Assembly (NCBI GenBank): GCA_934047225.1
Contig: OW203991.1
Location: 5,394,001 to 5,458,000 of the forward strand
DNA: 64,000 nucleotides
Direction of reading: 5' to 3'
Source of the DNA: Ypsolopha sequella
Lineage: Eukaryota > Arthropoda > Insecta > Lepidoptera > Ypsolophidae
Below, piece after piece: positions 21,506 through 31,846 of the stretch. The first letter of the stretch is position 1; each line of letters opens with the position of its first letter. The notes beneath the pieces are model-generated. The model searched no databases, had not been told where the DNA came from, and saw only the letters and a program-made list of their open reading frames with translations. Position numbers and translations under genes: made by a program.

Positions 21506-21807
21506 TTCGTATTGGGACTAGCCGGTCAGTGAGATATCTATTGTGCAGGGCGCAGGAGTGTACTCCGCTCCGTTCGTATAGGAACTAGCCGGTCAGTGAG
21601 ATATCTATTGTGCAGGGCGCAGGAGTGTACTCCGCTCCGTTCGTATAGGAACTAGCCGGTCAGTGAGATATCTATTGTGCAGGGCGCAGGAGTGTACTCC
21701 GCTCCGTTCGCATTGGAACTAGCCGGTCAGTGAGATATCTATTGTGCAGGGCGCAGGAGTGTACTCCGCTCCGTTCGTATAGGAACTAGCCGGTCAGTGA
21801 GATATCT
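21506..21807. repeat. 67-bp minisatellite, left block
   Basis: One partial unit, then four full units at 21540, 21607, 21674 and 21741. The unit reads ATTGTGCAGGGCGCAGGAGT, GTACTCCGCTCCGTTCGTAT, AGGAACTAGCCGGTCAGTGA, GATATCT. It continues after the retrotransposon at 25324. Confidence 0.92.
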
Positions 21808-21825
21808 AAAAATCTAAAATTGTGC

Positions 21826-24800
21826 GCATACAAAATGAACTTGATTTGTCAAAACTTAAGTGACTTCTATTAGTCACAAATTGTCTCAAAACATTTGATA
21901 TCAATGCAAAAGGTTTATGTTACATCATAGGTTTACGTACTTACCTCATTCTCTCGCTTTTAAAATGTTTACATTGTATAGCTAAAAACGGCTTCATGTG
22001 GCGTGTTATTATAATAAGAACAAAATTTGCAAAGATATCTATTCGTGGTTTTAATAAAAGTATTTATGTTCGAAGTTACTCTTGTCTGACTTTAAGACAA
22101 TTTTCTATTGAAATTTTTACTGATGGCTAATCAGGATTTACTGAGCATTTACTATCAGAACGTGAGGGGTTTACGAACTAAATCGCATTCTTTCTTACAA
22201 AACGTATTAGGATCCAAATATGACGTAATTTGTATAACAGAGACGTGGCTATCGAGTGAATTTAGTAATGCAGAATATTTTCATAGTGACTACGATGTAT
22301 ACCGACGTGACCGCGGGGGGTCGGGGGGTGCGGGTGGCGGTGTGCTGCTGGCGCTACGCCGCGGGCTCACGGCGCGTCGGCGCGACGAGTGGAGTGCGCC
22401 TGATCGCGAGGAGCTGTGGCTTACTGTGGAGCTGGGTGCGCCGCCGGGCGAAGCCCGCGCCCGTACCGAGGCCGACCCTCGCACCCCGTGCCTACATATC
22501 GGTTGCGCCTATTTTCCTCATTACCCTCGTAACAATAATCACTACTCTTTATTGCAACAATTTTTTGATAATGTTTCTGAAATTATGTTTAGCCATCCTC
22601 ATGATACATTTTTGATAGTCGGTGACTTCAATATTACGTATGCGGACTGGGTCTTCAGGGATGGTTTGAGCAATCTATGTATTCAAACAAATAATAATAA
22701 CTTAGCACACGCTTTAAGTGACTTCATGAACTTGACAGATTTGAAACAATACAACTGGTGTACAAATACTAATGGGCGCATACTGGACCTAGTATTATGT
22801 AATGCAAGCTGTACTCTCGTAGCATGCACTGAGCCTCTAACACCCGAAGACCTTCATCATAAATCTTTGGACTTTTCTATCTCCTTGCCTAGCTGCCCAC
22901 TCAAAACCGAGTTTAAAGGAAATAAATTTCTTTATCATGCCGCAGACTTTGACAAAATAAATGAGGGCCTTTCTAATGTGGACTGGCGAGTTCTATCAGG
23001 TATGAATACGGAGCAAGCAGTTACCCATTTTTACACAATCCTATATAAATTGTTTAAAGAGTTCATTCCAGTGCGTAGGGGTTGTAATAATAGTCACTTT
23101 CCAACTTGGTATTCTAGACCCCTCATAAAATTAATTCGCGAAAAGCGGAAAGTACACACCAGATGGAAAACTTATGGGAATCCACTGGACTATCAAGATT
23201 TTAAGTTACTGAGAGCTAGAGAAAAGAAAATTATTAAAGAATGCTATCAGTCTTACATAAGTTTCGCAGAAGATAATATACATAAATCACCTAAGTACTT
23301 CTGGAGTTTCATTAAGTCAAAATTTACTGTTAACGCTGTTCCTGAAACCATGGTCTACGATGACAAAACATCATCTGATCCCGAAACAATATGTAACTAT
23401 TTTAATACCTACTTTCACTCCGTGTTTGTCACTAACAGCAATAATGATACAAGCGGGTCCTCAACCAATATTTCAGAAGAAAGTCCAATCGATATTTCTT
23501 TCATTAATATCAGTGAAGCTCTCGTACTTAGACAATTAGAACTAGTTGATATTAATAAAGGTGCAGGTCATGATCAAGTTCACCCTATTATAATACAAAA
23601 ATGTGCTAAAGAACTGTCTACTCCAGTAACTCTTATTTACCGCAAATCCCTGGCTGAAGGCTGTTTCCCCGAAATCTGGAAGAAAGCACTCGTCACGCCT
23701 ATCTCCAAGGGTGGGGACAAACACGATATCAAACAATATAGGGCTATTTCAAAGCTCTGTCTTTTAGGTAAAATACTTGAAAAGATAGTCACCGAACAGT
23801 TGACCAAGGTTGTTGCACGCTACATGTCACCTTCACAACATGGCTTCTTTAGAGGCCGGAGTGTTGATACTAACCTTATTACTTACACTGATTTTATACT
23901 AAACGCCATGGATGCTGGCTGCCAAGTGGATGCCGTGTATACTGACTTCTCCAAAGCGTTTGATAAAATAAAACATAATACACTTTTTTCAAAACTAGAA
24001 GGAGTCGGCATACACGGTGATCTATTAAGGTGGCTAAAATCATACATTAGTAATAGGAGTCAGGCTGTGTCACTAAAGGGTTTTACTTCTAAGTATCTTA
24101 TTATTGAGTCCGGAGTGCCTCAGGGCTCTCACTTGGGTCCATTTTTGTTCTCTTTATATATTAATGATATTAGCATCTGTTTAGAAAACTCATGCCATCT
24201 GTTGTATGCAGATGACACAAAAGTATTCAAAGTTATCCTATCCGAAAACGATTGCGACGAACTACAATCGGACCTAGATAGATTTGTCAATTATTGTCAG
24301 CTAAATGAACTTGTCCTTAATACTGACAAATGCTACACAATTAGCTTTACTCGGAAACATAAGCCTATTAATTTTGAATACAAGTTTGAAAGAAATGTTA
24401 TCAAACGTGTTGACCAGGTGAGGGATCTGGGCATAACTCTCGACTCCAAACTACATTTCAATATACATATTGACAATATTATTGCCAGAGCCTATAAAAA
24501 CTTAGGTCTAATACTTAGACTTTCAAAGCCCTTCAAACGTGCTGCAACTTTTAAAACATTGTTTTTTGCATACGTTCGTAGTATTTTGGAATTTGGTTGC
24601 GTCATATGGAACCCTCAATACGCAGTCCACATTGATAGACTTGAAAGAATACAAAATAAATTTCTTAAATCACTTGAGTATCGAACAAGAAACTTTTTTC
24701 AAGGTTATGAGAGGGCGTCTAAACGCCATAGTATTCCATCCTTGCAAAGTAGACGCAAGTACCTAGATTCTTTATTTCTCTTTAAAATTATTAACAATAA

Positions 24801-25323
24801 AATTGATTCCGATGCATTACTAGAAAAAGTTAGATTTAAAATTCCTCGTGCCTCTTCACGTTCAAAAGATACTTTTTATTTACACTTCTGCTCAACAAAT
24901 TATGCAAAAAATACTTTTTTCCGACGTGCTTCTAACACGTATAACACATGTCTAAGCGATATAGATATCTTTGCATTATCCTTATCTGGTTATAAACATA
25001 AAGTTGGAGAAGCTTTATTCTTTGTATGATTGTATGAATGTGTTCTTTGCATTTTTTATTTTAATTTTTGTGTGTATATTATTGTTAAACTACTTTTATT
25101 ATATAAGTAATTGATTAACGTACAGTTGATATTGCTTGTTCTTTAATGTTTAGCATATTTTTTAGTTTATTCCGTCTTGTCTAATTGTGTTCGAAAATTT
25201 TCAATAAGTGTTTCACTTTTATGGAACTTTAGGTCTGTTTGTTATTGTCTATTTATTTCTTTTTATATGTAAATGACTGTTTGTTTCCTAAATAAAATAA
25301 AATAAAAATAAAAAAAAAATAAA
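21826..25323 (+). mobile_element. Full-length CR1/Jockey-group non-LTR retrotransposon
   Basis: About 3.5 kb with one long ORF, a roughly 300-bp 5' UTR, a roughly 290-bp 3' UTR and an A-rich tail (AAATAAAATAAAATAAAAAT). It splits the 67-bp minisatellite. ATTGTGC occurs just before it (21819-21825) and just after the tail (25324-25330), which is compatible with a short target duplication in the array unit. The bases AAAAATCTAA between the left array and that motif are unexplained. Confidence 0.85.
22123..25029 (+). CDS. Non-LTR retrotransposon endonuclease/reverse transcriptase polyprotein
   Basis: A 968-residue frame starting at the first ATG (MANQDLL); the frame stays open five codons upstream but without an ATG. 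Residues about 1-255 are an APE-type endonuclease, with YQNVRGLRT, ITETWL near 40, VGDFN near 168 and a DLHHKSLDF segment at the usual catalytic His site. Residues about 470-760 are reverse transcriptase: PISKGGD, TDFSKAFD (about 607-614), GVPQGS (about 665) and YADD (about 696). A WNP...RLERIQNKFLK tail follows. The protein nicks target DNA and copies its own RNA by target-primed reverse transcription. The frame is uninterrupted, so this may be a recent copy. It belongs to the CR1/Jockey group; the exact clade is not settled by eye. Codons for residues about 65-120 are extremely GC-rich. Confidence 0.93.
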   Translation: MANQDLLSIYYQNVRGLRTKSHSFLQNVLGSKYDVICITETWLSSEFSNAEYFHSDYDVYRRDRGGSGGAGGGVLLALRRGLTARRRDEWSAPDREELWLTVELGAPPGEARARTEADPRTPCLHIGCAYFPHYPRNNNHYSLLQQFFDNVSEIMFSHPHDTFLIVGDFNITYADWVFRDGLSNLCIQTNNNNLAHALSDFMNLTDLKQYNWCTNTNGRILDLVLCNASCTLVACTEPLTPEDLHHKSLDFSISLPSCPLKTEFKGNKFLYHAADFDKINEGLSNVDWRVLSGMNTEQAVTHFYTILYKLFKEFIPVRRGCNNSHFPTWYSRPLIKLIREKRKVHTRWKTYGNPLDYQDFKLLRAREKKIIKECYQSYISFAEDNIHKSPKYFWSFIKSKFTVNAVPETMVYDDKTSSDPETICNYFNTYFHSVFVTNSNNDTSGSSTNISEESPIDISFINISEALVLRQLELVDINKGAGHDQVHPIIIQKCAKELSTPVTLIYRKSLAEGCFPEIWKKALVTPISKGGDKHDIKQYRAISKLCLLGKILEKIVTEQLTKVVARYMSPSQHGFFRGRSVDTNLITYTDFILNAMDAGCQVDAVYTDFSKAFDKIKHNTLFSKLEGVGIHGDLLRWLKSYISNRSQAVSLKGFTSKYLIIESGVPQGSHLGPFLFSLYINDISICLENSCHLLYADDTKVFKVILSENDCDELQSDLDRFVNYCQLNELVLNTDKCYTISFTRKHKPINFEYKFERNVIKRVDQVRDLGITLDSKLHFNIHIDNIIARAYKNLGLILRLSKPFKRAATFKTLFFAYVRSILEFGCVIWNPQYAVHIDRLERIQNKFLKSLEYRTRNFFQGYERASKRHSIPSLQSRRKYLDSLFLFKIINNKIDSDALLEKVRFKIPRASSRSKDTFYLHFCSTNYAKNTFFRRASNTYNTCLSDIDIFALSLSGYKHKVGEALFFV

Positions 25324-26901
25324 ATTGTGCAGGGCGCAGGAGTGTACTCCGCTCCGTTCGTATAGGAACTAGCCGGTCAGTGAGATATCTATTGTGCAGG
25401 GTGCAGGAGTGTACTCCGCTCCGTTCGTATAGGAACTAGCCGGTCAGTGAGATATCTATTGTGCAGGGCGCAGGAGTGTACTCCGCTCCGTTCGTATAGG
25501 AACTAGCCGGTCAGTGAGATATCTATTGTGCAGGGCGCAGGAGTGTACTCCGCTCCGTTCGTATAGGAACTAGCCGGTCAGTGAGATATCTATTGTGCAG
25601 GGTGCAGGAGTGTACTCCGCTCCGTTCGTATAGGAACTAGCCGGTCAGTGAGATATCTATTGTGCAGGGCGCAGGAGTGTACTCCTCTCCGTTCGTATAG
25701 GAACTAGCCGGTCAGTGAGATATCTATTGTGCAGGGCGCAGGAGTGTACTCCGCTCCGTTCGTATAGGAACTAGCCGGTCAGTGAGATATCTATTGTGCA
25801 GGGTGCAGGAGTGTACTCCGCTCCGTTCGTATAGGAACTAGCCGGTCAGTGAGATATCTATTGTGCAGGGCGCAGGAGTGTACTCCGCTCCGTTCGTATA
25901 GGAACTAGCCGGTCAGTGAGATATCTATTGTGCAGGGCGCAGGAGTGTACTCCGCTCCGTTCGTATAGGAACTAGCCGGTCAGTGAGATATCTATTGTGC
26001 AGGGTGCAGGAGTGTACTCCGCTCCGTTCGTATAGGAACTAGCCGGTCAGTGAGATATCTATTGTGCAGGGCGCAGGAGTGTACTCCGCTCGGTTCGTAT
26101 AGGAACTAGCCGGTCAGTGAGATATCTATTGTGCAGGGCGCAGGAGTGTACTCCGCTCCGTTCGTATAGGAACTAGCCGGTCAGTGAGATATCTATTGTG
26201 CAGGGTGCAGGAGTGTACTCCGCTCCGTTCGTATAGGAACTAGCCGGTCAGTGAGATATCTATTGTGCAGGGCGCAGGAGTGTACTCCGCTCCGTTCGTA
26301 TAGGAACTAGCCGGTCAGTGAGATATCTATTGTGCAGGGCGCAGGAGTGTACTCCGCTCGGTTCGTATAGGAACTAGCCGGTCAGTGAGATATCTATTGT
26401 GCAGGGCGCAGGAGTGTACTCCTCTCCGTTCGTATAGGAACTAGCCGGTCAGTGAGATATCTATTGTGCAGGGCGCAGGAGTGTACTCCGCTCCGTTCGT
26501 ATAGGAACTAGCCGGTCAGTGAGATATCTATTGTGCAGGGCGCAGGAGTGTACTCCTCTCCGTTCGTATAGGAACTAGCCGGTCAGTGAGATATCTATTG
26601 TGCAGGGCGCAGGAGTGTACTCCGCTCCGTTCGTATAGGAACTAGCCGGTCAGTGAGATATCTATTGTGCAGGGCGCAGGAGTGTACTCCGCTCGGTTCG
26701 TATAGGAACTAGCCGGTCAGTGAGATATCTATTGTGCAGGGCGCAGGAGTGTACTCCTCTCCGTTCGTATAGGAACTAGCCGGTCAGTGAGATATCTATT
26801 GTGCAGGGCGCAGGAGTGTACTCCTCTCCGTTCGTATAGGAACTAGCCGGTCAGTGAGATATCTATCGTGCAGGGCGCAGGAGTGTACTCCGCTCCGGTC
26901 G
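25324..26901. repeat. 67-bp minisatellite, right block with three-unit period
   Basis: About 23.5 units of 67 bp at exact spacing. Variant GGGTGC replaces GGGCGC in units 2, 5, 8, 11 and 14, i.e. every third unit, giving a 201-bp higher-order repeat. Units 15-24 lack it and instead shuffle CCTCTCC and CGCTCGG variants. The last unit is broken at CGCTCCGGTCGC. Confidence 0.93.
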
Positions 26902-27499
26902 CAATTTCAGTTGGTACTTCGACCATTCGAGATGTCTATCTGCAGGAGGCTGTATGCATAACTTGTGTATATAACATAATTAAGAAATAGTAAACATGTA
27001 ACACGACCAGTGTAATGAGCGCGACACGCCAACAAACTGTGGTACAGTTTGGCGTAACTGTATTGTGTTAACTGTGTTTTTAAATGGTAATAAAACAAAA
27101 AAAACAAAAATTGCGATGGAGTTAGCCGCAGCGCAGACCTTGAAATAGGGTTCTAAATAACATTCTTATAATAACGCTGCTTTTAGATAAATAAGCATGA
27201 TAACGGGTTGTGAATTTTGATCCCATTACAACTAGCATCACGTTAATATTATACGTGAATTTGAAATAAACTATAGCGGGTTAGAAACCGGGCATGTCCC
27301 GCCAGCAACCGCGGGCCGGATTGGTGGTGCTCACGGGCCGGTCTTGGCCCGCGGGCCGTGGTTTGGAGACCTCTGACCTAGTAGCAAGCGCCCCGGGCGC
27401 GCGGATGGGATTCGGTTTATAAAATGTATGAATTTCTATGCATGCATCGCAGCGGACGCTTGTTGCATTTCGTTCCATATAGCACGATACATTTTGTCT

Positions 27500-27885
27500 T
27501 CTTCGCCCGGGGCGCTAGTGCCGTATTTTAAGATTTGGCGCCCTGGGCCTGTAAGGTTTGCGCCCCATAAATGTATGAGAAAAAAGCACAAATATTTCAA
27601 TAATAAAATAAAATAAAATCCAGCCTAGTGTTGTTTAAAAAAACTCAAAAGGCCGTACAAAGAAATAAACAGCATTTATTCAACATTTAATATTTTTTTT
27701 ATGGAGATTTTTTTTAAAATAAGGGTTTAAAGTCAAAAAGCAATATAAATTAAAAAATAGGTAACAATTAATTATGAAAGGCGCCCAAAGCTGAGCGTAA
27801 GGTGCAGCTTGCGCCGCCCCTCGCAGCCTGCCGCCCCGGGCCATGGCCCTTTTGGCCCTAGGGTAAATACGCCAATGGGCGCTTG
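27500..27885. repeat. Dispersed repeat with uninterrupted body (family E)
   Basis: Runs from GGCGCTAGTGCCGTATTTTA through GCGCCCTGGGCCTGTAAGG to CTAGGGTAAATACGCCAATG. A second copy at 52551-53675 has the same order but is interrupted twice. The GTATTT ... AAATAC ends are inverted. Confidence 0.65.
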
Positions 27886-27899
27886 AGAATTGCCGCATT

Positions 27900-28064
27900 A
27901 TGCTGAGCCAGGGACCTTTTTGTTGCTACAATCGTTATTTCTTCTAAATGTTTCTTTATTATTATTACTTTTCTGTTTTCTTTGTTTTTTGTATAATGTT
28001 TTTTGTTTTGTTTATTTTCTCTGTTTGTGTAGCAACAATTAAAGGTTTTCTTTCTTTCTTTCTA
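27900..28064 (+). mobile_element. Non-LTR retrotransposon 3' UTR with TTTC tail
   Basis: T-rich 3' sequence ending AGCAACAATTAAAGG and a TTTC array. A minus-strand element at 58838-59370 ends the same way, so the two are probably related. Confidence 0.5.
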
Positions 28065-28283
28065 TATTATCAAGTGCCATAGTGCTTAGTGGAGACATCG
28101 ATATTATATAGGGGGTGTATATGGACTGGTATCTTTCAATGAAACCACATCCTACACTGGTCATACTGAATAAACTTCCCAAATATTTCCAACCTATGAT
28201 AGTTGTTTAATTTATTGACGTTTATAAATATATTATATTTAACTTTTATGAGCTTTTGATTAGTAGTGTTATTAAAACAATTA

Positions 28284-28350
28284 AAAAAAATTATAACTCG
28301 ATATATTTCGGCCCTCGGTATGGGGCCGTCATCAGTCGAATGTAAAAAAA
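28284..28350 (-). mobile_element. Penelope-like fragment with hammerhead-like core
   Basis: On the minus strand: CTGATGA (28329-28335), C, a GGCCCC..GGGCC hairpin and GAAATATATCGAG (GAAA at 28306-28309). Confidence 0.55.
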
Positions 28351-28932
28351 ATTCTCTTATATTAATTTATTGACGTCAGAAAAGTATTCACGTAGTATTT
28401 TTACTTCTGAAAATAAAGTTCACTATTTCATTTCAAAGAAACAATTCCAAACAAAAACAAATTGACTTGCCCGTACAAAATTTACAGTAGGCACTTTGAG
28501 ATTTCGGCACTATTTGGGCTCTACGATTTTACGTAGCAAGCGTAGCTGCCTCGTCGATCTCTCGTAGCCTTTAGTAGCACATAAATTCCGAAAAACTCAT
28601 AAAGGTTGTCTGGAAGAAATCGCTTTTAGTGATAAGACCGCCAATTGTACCCTACTACCTACTACTATTATAAAACTGTTTCCTTGTTTCTGTTTTATGG
28701 TGTTCAATAAAGAATATTGTATTTATTCATTTCTAAAAAGTACTAATTGGTTTCATATAAATACTTAAACAAACTAAACTAAAAATAAATAGAACCCTAA
28801 ACCTTTAAATAAACCTACTATAAAAACAAAATTAACTTACAAATAAAACTCTAACTATCAAAAAGACCGCCCCTCATCGTACCCGGCACAAAGGTTCCCA
28901 TTACGCTTGTAGAGGTATTGCATTGTATATTG
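28351..28932. other. Intron sequence, nothing recognised
   Basis: AT-rich intron DNA; AATAAAGAATATTGTATTTA near 28708 may be an old retroelement tail. Confidence 0.4.
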
Positions 28933-29333
28933 AAAATAGTAGTTTATGCTACTAGGGCGCAAAGGAATAAATTACGAGGACGATTTAAAACACGAGCGTA
29001 GCGAGTGTTTTAAACGTAACCGAGTAATTTATTGCTCTTACGCCCGTGTATCATACTACGTTTTTCAATGCATAGTGTGAGGAAATAAAACAAATATAAT
29101 TTTGTGAACTTTAATTTGTAATTGGCTCAAAAGGACTGTATCCAGAGCCGTTAAACAGTGGAAAAAAAAGTATGACATTTATGGTACACAAGAAAGGCTG
29201 CAGGTTAGCCAACCATTGAAAAAAAATAAAAAAAAAATAATAATAATAATAAAGCCCTAGGGCAAAATAATCGACTTTCTGTTCGGTTTTGATGCATAAA
29301 AAGTGGGCCTTTACAAGCACATGCATTGAAAAC
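28933..29333. mobile_element. Dispersed element family F
   Basis: Begins AGTTTATGCTACTAGGGCGC and includes GAGCGTAGCGAGTG, GCCCGTGTATCATACTACG and CGACTTTCTGTTCGG. Copies at 48831-49222 (inverted), 53084-53433 and 59636-60013 share both boundaries. No coding frame; the tail TAATAATAATAAAGCCCTAG lies inside it. Probably non-autonomous. Confidence 0.7.
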
Positions 29334-29349
29334 ATATTTGCGGCCTGAA

Positions 29350-29470
29350 AGAAGATGTTGTGACTAGAACAGCAAAATTCCTTCCGTGGTTTGGACATGT
29401 AGAGAGGATGAATGAAAGTAGAGTGACGAAAGAAATTTATGGTGCGCTAGTCGAAGGCAGAGCTCGACCA
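29350..29470 (+). pseudogene. Retrotransposon reverse transcriptase fragment
   Basis: Reads WFGHVERMNESRVTKEIYGA then LVEGRAR, matching the WxGHVxRM...GRRxxGRP segment near the C-terminus of RTE-like elements. It is cut off by the MITE starting at 29471. Confidence 0.6.
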
Positions 29471-29633
29471 GCGGGTCTACCGCGTAATTCTGATTTTCAT
29501 CAACATCAACTTGAGATTGAAATTTGACGTGCGTGCGAAAGAGATGGCGTATTAGGCGGGCGTCGTCGCACGCACGTCAAATTTCAATCTCAAGTTGATG
29601 TTGATGAAAATCAGAATTACGCGGTAGACCCGC
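29471..29633. mobile_element. Complete palindromic MITE family A
   Basis: GCGGGTCTACCGCG and its mirror enclose about 70-bp arms. It interrupts the retrotransposon fragment at 29350-29470, whose sequence appears to resume at 29634 (GGCCGCCCTAGAAGGACG). Confidence 0.8.
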
Positions 29634-30080
29634 AGGCCGCCCTAGAAGGACGTATGCTGTGACCATATTGGCGTCATACTGAAGAAGGGCCATGTCAGAA
29701 GTACCCGTAATAGAAGAGCTTGTATGACTAGATTGATGGTTGTGGAAGATGCGAAATTGGTGTGTCTGGATCGTAGCACATTGAAATCTGTAGTCTCTGC
29801 CTACCCCTCTGGGAGACAGGCGTGAGTTTATGTATGTATGTAGTATTTGCAAACTTACCACTTGCTGAACGGTGAAGGACAATGCATGCTCTAAAAAGCG
29901 TGTATTTGTGCCCGAAGTACGGCGGTAGGGCTCACCACCCGTCACGTTGGGACGTAATAATCATCGGTAAAAAGTGGGTGTTACTATTGTTGACTGTTCT
30001 AGTGACAGTCCACGCTCGGAAATCTCTGACACCTCCTCGATGATAAGCTTATAATGTCGTGACGATAAATGTTTCTATAC
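29634..30080 (+). repeat. RTE-like 3' end followed by SINE-like body
   Basis: 29710-29850 matches the RTE-like 3' end at 6270-6410, ending GAGACAGGCGTGAGTTTATG. 29850-30070 carries CTTGCTGAACGGTGAAGG, AGCGTGTATTTGTGCCCG and TAATGTCGTGACGATAA, the body of the repeat at 38640-38945. Confidence 0.55.
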
Positions 30081-30189
30081 CTATACAAAGACTCGAAAGA
30101 GACTTTGCAATAATTTAACTTGTTGTAATAGAACTACAAATACTTTTAATTTATACTAACTTCATTCTTACAGTACTAATTAAAGTGTC

Positions 30190-30265
30190 CGTGTACAAGT
30201 TCCACTATATCCATTCACGTAATTGCGACTAGTTTCGTCTATTTATGACATCATCAGGCTAACTA
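30190..30265 (-). mobile_element. Penelope-like fragment with hammerhead-like core
   Basis: Minus strand: CCTGATGA (CTGATGA at 30251-30257), a short GUC..GAC hairpin and GAAAC (GAAA at 30233-30236). The arm sequence differs from the GAAATATAT family. Confidence 0.45.
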
Positions 30266-30633
30266 AAAAAGGTAAACAAACAAAAGTAAAAAATAACGCA
30301 TAATCTTTTCCTGCCTTGGCGCATATCTGAATAACAAAGATGTACTCGTACGGGATTTTTTTTAAATACAATCACAGATGCTTCCTTTTTGTGGCGCCTC
30401 GTACCTTTTTAGGGTTCCGTCAAAAAATGCAAACCCTTATAGAGAAACTCGGTGCCATACTGGCTGGCCGACTGTTTATATTATATTCTTTAATATACAC
30501 AGAGAGGCATAAACTAAAATTAGAAATAAAAAAAAATATGCACAAAGGTGCAACGGTCTACAAGACGTTTATTCCAGCCAGCCAGTATTTTAGGTAATTT
30601 CATGAAAAGTTGGGTGCAAGCATACAGCATACA

Positions 30634-30780
30634 TTGGTGTCGATTCGGCGAAACACAACTTAACTTGTTTAATAGGAATAACCTTATTTTGAGCATCCTG
30701 TCTTTGTCTTTTTGATACAGAAAGAAAAAGACAGAATGCTTAAATTAAGTTTAGTCCTGTCAAATAATTTAATCTACTTA
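30634..30780. repeat. MITE family G, partial
   Basis: GGTGTCGATTCGGCGAAACA, ACAACTTAACTTG and the palindromic CCTGTCTTTGTC...AAAGACAGAATGC core are shared with 42721-42872 and 54296-54745. Confidence 0.6.
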
Positions 30781-31842
30781 TGTAATTTGACTTGTACAGC
30801 TCAATACTTAATTATTCTTACATAAACAATGAGCAATAATAATTTATTTAAATCACATATCATATATTTTTTTATAAATGGGCATAAATAATGCATATAT
30901 ACAAATATATATTAGTATATACTTATAAATAATGTCGTTGTACATAATTTTGTATTTTATAATAATAATAATAAAATTGTTGAAAGTTGTTGAGGGTAGT
31001 GCCATGATGTCAAAATGCCAAAATATTATAGGGTACCGATTGAAATATATATATTACTCAAATACTTAGGGCTTGTTTCGCCACTTCCAGATAAGTGATA
31101 TCCAGAAGATAAGTTTAAAAATGGAACACATTTTGTATGCGTTATATGTCACTTATAACTATCAGGCACTTATCTGGAAGTGGTGAAACAGGCCATTAGT
31201 AAATTATATTATACTACATGCTAATAAACATAGACAGTAATTAGAGATAATTAGAGTAAACAGAGATAACAACATTATGTATTGATACACACATAAATAA
31301 ATATAATGTATAGTATATACTGAAGAGAATTTGTCTAAAAACTCAAAACAAACAAAAGATTTTAATTATTATGATTTGATATTGTATTTGATTTTATTTA
31401 ATTATTATATTATAGTGCATTAGAACTGTTTCTTCAAGAAGAACCCATCTGCTTTGATGGAACCCGAACGTATGTATTTCTCAGACTTTTTCATTTTATG
31501 GGAAAGCTTTAGGCAATAAAACTTGTGTTTTATTATACACACGGTTTATTACCACGATTTCTTCAATCTGCTCCACTAATAAAACCAGCTGGAGCGGTAT
31601 CTTCAAGCTTTATGGATATTGTATGATAGGGGACCGGGCAGAGGTTACTAGCTGGAATGACTTACTGTTCGACTGACATGGTTTTTAGAACTAGTTTTTT
31701 ACCAAGGTTAAGGCTGAGTAGCGGCCTTGTGTTGACTCTTTACTTAGTTATTTATTATGAAGTTTTATCTGTGCTTTAAGAACGGTTTCGCAGCCGCATT
31801 GTGAACAACCCGCCTTTTTCTAATTAATCGAAACAGAACACT
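30781..31842. other. Intron sequence, nothing recognised
   Basis: AT-rich intron. A short mirrored pair (CCAGATAAGTGATATCCAG near 31086 and CTTATCTGGAAGTGG near 31169) suggests a small decayed MITE. Confidence 0.4.
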
Positions 31843-31846
31843 TAAG

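Larger units (their letters stand above)
21134..27375. mobile_element. hAT-like shell containing minisatellites and a retrotransposon
   Basis: The left end CAGGGGTCTC and right end GGAGACCTCTG are inverted partners. GAGGGCC on the left and GGCCCGCGGGCC on the right extend the similarity. The flanks ATCTGGTA (21126-21133) and ACCTAGTA (27376-27383) agree at 6 of 8 bases. Contents in order: a 66-bp minisatellite, a 67-bp minisatellite, an intact non-LTR retrotransposon, the rest of the 67-bp array, and about 470 bp of element body (26902-27375). No transposase remains. The shell is inferred from end pairing; a chance match of short ends is possible. Confidence 0.6.

Noticed and set aside
22256..22615. 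Overlapping frames in the GC-rich block of the retrotransposon
   Set aside because: Both sense and antisense frames arise from high GC; the endonuclease frame carries the conserved motifs.
25324..26901. CRISPR-like array of regular repeats
   Set aside because: The 67-bp units are contiguous copies with no unique spacers, and the context is eukaryotic. It is a minisatellite.
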